In this document: in pieces, positions 53,532 through 59,435 of the stretch
Numbering within the stretch: position 1 is the first letter of the stretch
Layout of the letters: each line of letters begins with the position of its first letter
NCBI GenBank assembly: GCA_945897885.1
Contig: CAMDGU010000012.1
Span: 1-59,435 of the forward strand
DNA from: Chitinophaga pinensis
Lineage (GTDB): Bacteria > Bacteroidota > Bacteroidia > NS11-12g > UBA9320
Direction: 5' to 3'
DNA length: 59,435 bases
Translations under genes and position numbers: made by a program
The notes under the pieces: model-generated
The model's input: the letters and a program-made list of their open reading frames with translations, nothing else
What the model was told of the DNA's origin: nothing
Databases searched by the model: none

Positions 53532-54416
53532 TCAAAACGAATAAACCCCAATCGTGGCCGAATCCTGAAGATACAGTCGGTCATTTTCTAATCGAATGTT
53601 TAAAAAAGACGCGTTGTTGAAAAGGGTGTTTTGATTAAGTTTATAGGAATCTTTTTCAAAAGTAGAAGGATTATAAGTGTATAAATCAGAGTAGGTAGAG
53701 TAAATAAGGTTTTCTTCTTTGGTTTGAAACGAAGTAAATTTTTCTAAAGGAATGGTTTTGATATAATTTCCTAAAATATCAAAAACCAATAAACGGTCAT
53801 TGTTGGTTTTTAGGTAAACAAATTTGCCGTCGTCGAGTAGCATTTGCGGGGTTAAAATAGTATCGGCTACATTTGCCAGATTAATGGATTCGGATTGCAA
53901 GTCACCTTGTTTGTCGGCTTTTTTAAGTTTAAAATTATCAGGGTCAAAAAACCAAAAACCATTGTCATAGCTGCGGCAAACAGCCTGAATATTATTAACT
54001 CCTAAGGTTTTGTAGAGGTCGGTTTCACCGCGGTAGTTTAACATATTATCAAAATACACCAACTTGTTTTGGTCTTTATAAAATACATAAATTTCTAAAG
54101 GATTTCCTGCATCTATCATGTTGGCATCACCCAAAACTTTAAAATTTGCTTCCGTTAATTTTTTGCCTTTTTTATCAAATTTTTGAATATCATTTTTTTG
54201 GGTTAACACAAATACGTTTCCCAATTTATCGGTGGTAAAAAATTTAAACTGACCTTTTATTTCTCCTTCCAACCTTAATTCAGGTGTTAGGTTAAAAGAA
54301 CAAAAAAGAAGTAAAAGGCTTAAAAATTTTTGCCACGAAGGCACAAAGGCACTAAGTTTCACAAAGTATTTCGTGATTCTTTTGTGTTTTTGTGATTTGG
54401 TGGCTAAAGGCATCAT
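53532..54416 (-). CDS. Secreted protein, possibly a beta-propeller-like repeat
   Basis: 294 residues from the ATG at 54416, which overlaps the lpxH stop (ATGA), indicating coupled translation. A hydrophobic signal-like segment (FLSLLLLFCSFNLTPELRLE) begins only around residue 31; the preceding ~30 basic residues (PLATKSQKHKRITKYFVKLS) are encoded by the CACNAA-type repeat. A GTG at 54344 would give a normal signal start. The mature part has repeated strand units with D-K/N-G turns (FDKKGKKL, FDNMLNYRG, FDILGNYIKT) of the 6-bladed propeller kind. Function unknown. Confidence 0.75.
   Translation of the reverse strand: MMPLATKSQKHKRITKYFVKLSAFVPSWQKFLSLLLLFCSFNLTPELRLEGEIKGQFKFFTTDKLGNVFVLTQKNDIQKFDKKGKKLTEANFKVLGDANMIDAGNPLEIYVFYKDQNKLVYFDNMLNYRGETDLYKTLGVNNIQAVCRSYDNGFWFFDPDNFKLKKADKQGDLQSESINLANVADTILTPQMLLDDGKFVYLKTNNDRLLVFDILGNYIKTIPLEKFTSFQTKEENLIYSTYSDLYTYNPSTFEKDSYKLNQNTLFNNASFLNIRLENDRLYLQDSATIGVYSF
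54331..54404 (-). repeat. CACNAA-type degenerate repeat with inverted arms
   Basis: Plus-strand left arm GCCACGAAGGCACAAAGGCAC (54332-54352) and right arm (54384-54404) pair imperfectly (16 of 21). The centre is TAAGTTTCACAAAG-rich. It lies in the first ~25 codons of the 53532-54416 gene and is related to 531-575. Confidence 0.65.
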
Positions 54417-55237
54417 AGATTGTATTTTAGCAAAGCAACATCTGTTCCGTTAAACTCGGCATAGGTATAAAACTTAAACCAATCGCCCAGATTTATATAA
54501 CGCGATTTGGCACCCATCGGTATATCCAAAGCCAAATGACGGTGTCCAAAAATCATATAATCATAGTGAGTGGTTTGCAATACTTCTTTGCAATACTGCA
54601 CCAACCATTCTTTTTCCAGATCAATCTCCTCATTTTCACATGTAATTTTATTTTTATTTTTTAAATCAAGGTCATGTGGAATGCCCTTTTTTATAATTGA
54701 ATTGGATGAGGGCATTTCAAGATGCATTTGGGCCAAGCGGCTTTTTGAGGAAAAGTAATTGGCTAATCCAATACCTATAGAAGGATGCAGAAAAGCAAAC
54801 GTACGTTGGCACAATTCACTGCGGAATATTTTTTTTAAAAGCTTATATTTTTCATCACCTTTGCCCAGTCCATCACCGTGATGAATGAAAAATTTCTTAC
54901 CATCCCGTTCAAAAATATATTCGTTGCTGTGCACTTTTGCTCCAAATTCCTGTTCAAAGTAGCCAAACATCCACATATCATGATTGCCTTTAAAAAAATG
55001 AAGCTTTATTCCGCTATCCGCTAATTTGGCCAAGCACCCAAACAGGCGGGTGTAGCCTTTTGGTACCACATATTTATATTCAAACCAAAAGTCAAAAACA
55101 TCCCCTACCAAAAATATTTCATTGGCGTTGGGGGCAATGGATTCAAGCCACGCCACTAATTTTCGTTCACGAACTAAACTTTCCTGTGCATTAGGAACAC
55201 CCAAATGAAAATCGGATGCAAAATATAGGTTACCCAC
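54413..55237 (-). CDS. lpxH: UDP-2,3-diacylglucosamine diphosphatase, LpxH-type
   Basis: 274 residues, a calcineurin-like metallophosphoesterase. LpxH hydrolyses UDP-2,3-diacylglucosamine to lipid X in lipid A synthesis. All metal motifs are intact: SDFHLG, LVGDVFDFW, KGNHDMW, HHGDGL and GHRHLA. Start is a GTG at 55237 that lies 5 bases after a TAAGTTTG box (55243-55250); the active-site strand NLYFASDFHLG begins at residue 3, so no longer N-terminus is needed. Its stop overlaps the next gene (ATGA). E. coli LpxH is 240 residues; this length is usual for the Bacteroidota form. Confidence 0.92.
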   Translation of the reverse strand: MGNLYFASDFHLGVPNAQESLVRERKLVAWLESIAPNANEIFLVGDVFDFWFEYKYVVPKGYTRLFGCLAKLADSGIKLHFFKGNHDMWMFGYFEQEFGAKVHSNEYIFERDGKKFFIHHGDGLGKGDEKYKLLKKIFRSELCQRTFAFLHPSIGIGLANYFSSKSRLAQMHLEMPSSNSIIKKGIPHDLDLKNKNKITCENEEIDLEKEWLVQYCKEVLQTTHYDYMIFGHRHLALDIPMGAKSRYINLGDWFKFYTYAEFNGTDVALLKYNL

Positions 55238-55394
55238 AATTGCAAACTTAGTTCATTTTTGAGAGTTTAAAATACTTGCAAATTGTTTTCATAATGGCTT
55301 TAATTTTATTCAGTGTGGTCTTTTATGTCATACTGTAGAAAACAAATTTAAACGACTGTAAAATATAGTTTTATTTTCGCCGTTCACAATTTAT

Positions 55395-55955
55395 ATGACA
55401 AAAACACTTAACTTATTTGCAGCCCTTCTTGTGGCATTTTCTTTTGCTTCTTGCAGTAAATCAAGCGATGATGTAACTGATCCAATTACAAATCCCAAAG
55501 ACACTACCAACAATAATGGTGGAGGAGGAACTACAGAAACAGGCTTAAATACCAATCCTGATTTTAGTTTTTATTTTGATGGTCAAAAAATAGAATTATC
55601 AAAAGTGCAAGCCGATTATGGCGGTAAAACCTATTTTATGTGTTTTGCCAAATCCGGTAAATTTAATTTGGATATGGCAATTCCTATGCCCAAAGGAGTA
55701 GTAGCATCTAATAAAGTATTCAGCATTGAAAACGACCAATACACAGGTATGGGATTTTATATTGATGCCGATGATAAAAAATGGTATTTGGAAGGGGGAA
55801 ACATTAATGTTACAAAAAATGCAGCCAATACCATGTCGGGAACTTTTTCAGCCAAGGCCTTGCTTATAGATTATACCGACCCGAATAATGCCATCCGTTT
55901 GGATTCAGTAAATATTACCAACGGGGTTTTTAATAATTTGAAAGTGAAGGGGTAG
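55395..55955 (+). CDS. Lipoprotein of unknown function
   Basis: 186 residues. Lipoprotein signal MTKTLNLFAALLVAFSFASC (Cys20) with an Asp/Thr/Asn/Gly linker (NNNGGGGTTETGLN) before a beta-rich domain (FSFYFDGQKIELSKVQADYG, FNLDMAIPMPKGVVASNKVF, GTFSAKALLIDYTD). The pattern is that of small surface or outer-membrane lipoproteins of this phylum. No family recognised. Confidence 0.75.
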   Translation: MTKTLNLFAALLVAFSFASCSKSSDDVTDPITNPKDTTNNNGGGGTTETGLNTNPDFSFYFDGQKIELSKVQADYGGKTYFMCFAKSGKFNLDMAIPMPKGVVASNKVFSIENDQYTGMGFYIDADDKKWYLEGGNINVTKNAANTMSGTFSAKALLIDYTDPNNAIRLDSVNITNGVFNNLKVKG

Positions 55956-56017
55956 GGTTTTTTTTATCGGAACTTTGGTTTCGGTGGGAAGGCACCTGCC
56001 GTTAAGCGGAATTATTT

Positions 56018-56038
56018 CGGTTGGTGGGACACCAACCG
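56018..56038. repeat. Hairpin CGGTTGGTG/CACCAACCG
   Basis: 9-bp perfect stem with a 3-base loop (GGA) in a 146-bp gap between two genes. No T run follows directly, so it is not a standard terminator; it may be a dispersed palindrome. Confidence 0.5.
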
Positions 56039-56101
56039 ATAAGAAAATGTTTTGAAAGGTTTTGCAACAGCTACTGCTATTATCGGATGGTGTTCGTTCG
56101 A

Positions 56102-56587
56102 TTAATTTGAGCTTTTAAAGTTACAATTTCTGTTCATAATTGGTTGTCGCCACTCCGTTACCCCACCACTTCTTGGAAAACTAACGTAATACGGTTTACA
56201 ATAATATTTAAGTTTAAAATATCCATATAAGTATGGCCACGTTAATATGACCTTGGATTTAGAAATCAAAATATTGCAGGGCCCATTATTCCTAAAGCCA
56301 AGAATAACCTCATGATTTTTCCTAAATCTGATTAACAAGAATGTTGAATCTCCTTGCTCAGCTTGAATAAAGTCCCTAATATTTTCATTTGTTCCTTTTT
56401 TAAAAAATTTCACTTCGGAACTTAAAATCAATCCATTCTTAACACATTGTTTCCCATTTAATTCAAGATTAATCTTAAGGGTATCTGGAATGCTTTGAGC
56501 GTTACAGTATATCACGGAAATTAAAAGCATTAACAAAAACAATGATCGGGCTGTATAAATTTTCCGGATTATATTATGGGATGACAT
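56102..56587 (-). CDS. Small secreted protein of unknown function
   Basis: 161 residues. Signal peptide about 12-31 (YTARSLFLLMLLISVIYCNA, ending QS) after a basic N-terminus. The mature part has strand-like stretches (LKINLELNGKQCVKNGLIL, EVILGFRNNGPCNILI) and an aromatic-rich basic C-terminus. No family recognised, and base use is like its neighbours. No good start other than the ATG at 56587. Confidence 0.6.
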   Translation of the reverse strand: MSSHNIIRKIYTARSLFLLMLLISVIYCNAQSIPDTLKINLELNGKQCVKNGLILSSEVKFFKKGTNENIRDFIQAEQGDSTFLLIRFRKNHEVILGFRNNGPCNILISKSKVILTWPYLYGYFKLKYYCKPYYVSFPRSGGVTEWRQPIMNRNCNFKSSN

Positions 56588-56756
56588 TTTTCAAATTACC
56601 TTAAATAAAGTTTCAATTTTTGGGGATGTTTTTAAACGCTTTCCGATAACTTATATATATGCTCAACAAACTTGAGTGAATGCACCCTGTTTTGGATAGC
56701 TTTGTTCTACTCTGGTTGTTTTATCTCAATTAAAATTAGACTTAATTTTCAAATCA

Positions 56757-59435
56757 TCAATGTGCCTCCAGCCAATTCATCCCGCTTCCTGATTCCACAA
56801 CCACCGGAACTTCCAGTTTCATGGCATTTTCCATGGCTTTAATAATTACAGGAGTTACTTCATTCAATTCATTTTTGGGTACATCAAACACTAATTCATC
56901 ATGCACTTGAAGTATCATTTTGGTTTCAAATTTATGTTCCCTTAATTTTTTGTCTACTTCAATCATCGCCAGTTTTATCATGTCGGCAGCACTCCCTTGT
57001 ATGGGGGCATTAATGGCGTTTCGCTCGGCAAAACCTACCACCGTGCGGTTGTTGCTGGTAATATCGCGAATGTAGCGGCGGCGGCCGGCAAGGGTATGCA
57101 CATACCCATGCTCACGACAAAAATTAATGGTATCGCTCATGTATTGCTTTATTCCACTAAATTTTTCAAAATAATTATCAATAATTTCTTTGGCTTCGCC
57201 ACGGCTTATGCCTACCCGTTGCGAAAGCCCAAAAGCTGAAATACCATAAATAATTCCAAAATTTACAGTCTTTGCTTTTCGTCGCATGTCGCTGTCTACT
57301 TGGTCTATGGGCACATTCCACACTTTACTGGCTGTGGCAGTATGAATATCGATGCCCTGATTAAAAGCCTCTATCATTCCGGGGTCTTTGCTTATAGATG
57401 CAATTATCCGCAATTCAATTTGCGAATAATCGGCACTTAGCAAAATATGGTTTTCATCACGGGGAATAAATGCTTTACGAATTTCTTTTCCCTTTTCGGT
57501 TCGTATCGGGATATTTTGAAGGTTTGGATTGTTGCTGCTAAGCCTTCCGGTAGCTGCTACCGCTTGATTGTAGGATGTATGAACCCTCCCCGTTAAAGGG
57601 TGAATCAATAATGGCAATGCATCTACATAGGTAGATTTTAGTTTTTGCAATTGACGAAAATCCAAAACTTTTTGCGGTAAAGGATGCAAGTGAACCATGG
57701 TGCTCAAAACCTCTTCACCGGTTTGGTATTGGCCGGTTTTGGTTTTTTTGGCTTTTGGGTCAAGCTTTAAATTATCAAAAAGAATTTCGCCTAGTTGCTT
57801 GGGGCTGGCAATGTTAAATTTAACTCCTGCTAGTTCATAAATTTCCTTTTCAATTTCCAAAGAATCGGTCAACAATTGAGAGGAAAGCTCTTTTAATGCG
57901 GCATTGTCAATTTTTACTCCTTCATGTTCCATAGCTGCTAATACTGGAACCAAGGGCATTTCGATATCGGTTAATACTTTTTCCGTTTCCTCGGCTTTAA
58001 GCATGGGCCTGAAAGTTTCGCCCAACTGAAAAGTAATATCGGCATCTTCTGCTGCATATTCCTTTGCTTTTTCAATATCTACTTCACGAAAGTTCAATTG
58101 TTCCTTTCCTTTTTTACCAATTAGTTCGGTAATGGAAACCGGCTTATAGCCCAAATATTTTTCGGATAAAATATCCATCCCATGTTTTTGGTCAGGCTCC
58201 AATAGATAATGGGCCAGCATGGTATCAAACAGTTTTCCTTTCAGTTCAATCCCGTAATTGGCCAGTATGGCAAGGTCGTATTTTATATTTTGCCCCGTTT
58301 TTTCAATACTTTCATTTTCAAAATGTGGCCTAAAACGATTCAGCAATTCCTGAGCTTCTTTGCGATTTGCCGAAAAAGGAACATACCAGGCTTCCTGTTT
58401 TTTAAAGGAAACGGAAAGACCAACAATTTCGGCTACCAATACATCCAATCCTGTAGTTTCGGTATCAAAACAAAACTGGGTGTGTTTATCAAATTCGGCT
58501 AACAGTTCTTTAATTTCAGAGTCTGATGTGGCCAAATGATAGATATGTTTTGTATTGTTAATTGTTTTAAAAATTTCATTAGAAGCTTCAATTTCGTTGG
58601 CCAGTGTTTCAGCGGTATGGGATGGTGTGGCAAACATATCCACTTGCCCGTTGGCCGTGGCTTTATCTACTTTAGTTGAGGAAGCTACCGCAGCCACATT
58701 TTGAGTTACTGGCGTTCCTAAAACACGCTGTGCCAATGTTTTAAATTCCAGTTCAGCAAAAACAGCTTTTATTTTTTCGGCATCCGGTTCTTCTTTACGC
58801 AAGGCTACTTCATCAAACTCAAGGGGAACATTAATATTAATGGTTGCTAATCGTTTAGATAACAAAGCCTGTTCTCCGAAATTAATAAGATTTTCTTGAA
58901 GCTTTCCTTTAAACATATGGGTGTTCTGCAGAAGGTTTTCTATTGAATCGTAATCCTGAATTAGTTTTTTAGCTGTTTTTTCACCAACTCCGGGTACTCC
59001 GGGAATATTATCGGATGCATCACCCCACAATCCCAAAATATCAATCACTTGTTCAACCCTTTCAATTTCCCATTTGTACAATATTTCTTTTACTCCCAAT
59101 ACCTCAAACGTATTGCCCATGCGAGGCGGTTTGTAGATGTAAATATTGTCTTCTACTAATTGTCCAAAGTCTTTATCCGGCGTCATCATAAAGGTCACAA
59201 AACCTTGTTTAGCTGCCTTTTTAGCCAAAGTGCCTATTACATCATCGGCCTCATACCCATCCATGTTAAACATGGGGATATTAAAAGCATCAATAATTTT
59301 AAAAATAAATGGAATATTAGAGCGTAAATCCTCGGGCATAGCCTCGCGGTGGGCTTTGTAGGCTTCAAATTCAATATGCCTTTCGGTAGGGGCTGCGGTA
59401 TCAAAACTTATGCCGATATGGGTTGGGTTTTCTTT
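56757..59435 (-). CDS. polA: DNA polymerase I (N-terminus cut by window end)
   Basis: The frame stays open to the window end, so about 892 codons are seen and perhaps 40-50 N-terminal residues are missing. The in-frame ATG at 59339 is internal (TAAPTERHIEFEAYKAHREA comes before it). Domains in order: 5'-nuclease with LWGDASDNIPGVPGVGEKTA; 3'-5' exonuclease with FDTETTGLD and intact acidic residues, so proofreading is expected; polymerase with motif A DYSQIELRI, motif B AKTVNFGIIYGIS and motif C VHDELVFDV. It fills gaps and removes RNA primers. Confidence 0.97.
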   Translation of the reverse strand, partial: KENPTHIGISFDTAAPTERHIEFEAYKAHREAMPEDLRSNIPFIFKIIDAFNIPMFNMDGYEADDVIGTLAKKAAKQGFVTFMMTPDKDFGQLVEDNIYIYKPPRMGNTFEVLGVKEILYKWEIERVEQVIDILGLWGDASDNIPGVPGVGEKTAKKLIQDYDSIENLLQNTHMFKGKLQENLINFGEQALLSKRLATININVPLEFDEVALRKEEPDAEKIKAVFAELEFKTLAQRVLGTPVTQNVAAVASSTKVDKATANGQVDMFATPSHTAETLANEIEASNEIFKTINNTKHIYHLATSDSEIKELLAEFDKHTQFCFDTETTGLDVLVAEIVGLSVSFKKQEAWYVPFSANRKEAQELLNRFRPHFENESIEKTGQNIKYDLAILANYGIELKGKLFDTMLAHYLLEPDQKHGMDILSEKYLGYKPVSITELIGKKGKEQLNFREVDIEKAKEYAAEDADITFQLGETFRPMLKAEETEKVLTDIEMPLVPVLAAMEHEGVKIDNAALKELSSQLLTDSLEIEKEIYELAGVKFNIASPKQLGEILFDNLKLDPKAKKTKTGQYQTGEEVLSTMVHLHPLPQKVLDFRQLQKLKSTYVDALPLLIHPLTGRVHTSYNQAVAATGRLSSNNPNLQNIPIRTEKGKEIRKAFIPRDENHILLSADYSQIELRIIASISKDPGMIEAFNQGIDIHTATASKVWNVPIDQVDSDMRRKAKTVNFGIIYGISAFGLSQRVGISRGEAKEIIDNYFEKFSGIKQYMSDTINFCREHGYVHTLAGRRRYIRDITSNNRTVVGFAERNAINAPIQGSAADMIKLAMIEVDKKLREHKFETKMILQVHDELVFDVPKNELNEVTPVIIKAMENAMKLEVPVVVESGSGMNWLEAH

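Noticed and set aside
56639-56652. GTTATCGG/TTATCGG motifs around the small secreted gene 56102-56587 as cassette ends
   Set aside because: No imperfect palindrome with paired arms is present and the shared bases are too few; the resemblance is not distinguishable from chance.

Overview
The window comes from a Bacteroidota chromosome. The evidence is the low GC content, many secreted proteins ending their signal in AQ or a lipobox Cys, a type IX secretion (T9SS) C-terminal sorting domain at 41011-42939, candidate promoters of the TTTG-N19-22-TAnnTTTG type, few Shine-Dalgarno sites, and neighbourhoods typical of the phylum (alaS/M23 peptidase/MerR, ftsK/lolA, STAS-like/rnz). I cannot place it below phylum from sequence alone. 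Most of the window is core chromosome: hutI, a DbpA-type helicase, ahcY, pdxJ, alaS, rnz, ftsK, lolA, pnuC, an arginine decarboxylase, mtaB, an lgt-like gene, a ferredoxin reductase/ferredoxin pair, proS, prfA, lpxH and polA (5' end cut by the window).

Layout. 1-6031: end of a membrane protein, hutI, a small membrane protein, the helicase, a repeat-filled gap, a family 2 glycosyltransferase and a VIT1/CCC1 transporter. 6037-9555: an outer-membrane protein, ahcY divergent from a bacilliredoxin, and a lipoprotein. 9710-14782: a forward run of envelope genes ending in a His/Cys-rich small protein, a TonB-dependent receptor and a lipoprotein, probably one import locus. 15272-22340: a reverse run with an orphan response regulator, a TlpA-like lipoprotein, pdxJ, a helix-hairpin-helix/barrel protein, a second barrel, MerR and an M23 peptidase. 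22565-35728: alaS, a frameshifted small gene, universal stress protein, SDR, STAS-like/rnz, ftsK/lolA, lipoproteins (one an archaemetzincin), pnuC and arginine decarboxylase. 35819-37637: two reverse accessory genes around an attC-like site. 37796-44991: mtaB, lgt-like, a DUF559 nuclease gene inside 31-bp perfect inverted repeats, a T9SS-exported PNGase F-like protein, a decayed GNAT gene, and the reductase/ferredoxin pair. 45056-59435: proS, a low-complexity lipoprotein, a FadL-type porin, a RidA-like lipoprotein, prfA, lpxH, small secreted proteins and polA.

The most unusual content lies between genes. There are four copies of a ~64-bp element with inverted ends at 4156-4504, nested palindromes at 2702-2774, a CACNAA-type repeat that supplies coding sequence at two gene junctions, the attC-like site at 36421-36552 whose core contains the stop codon of an acyltransferase, and the DUF559 unit. 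Several genes start only 4-7 bases after a -7 promoter box, so their mRNAs are predicted to be leaderless. I saw no tRNA, rRNA, CRISPR array or complete insertion sequence.
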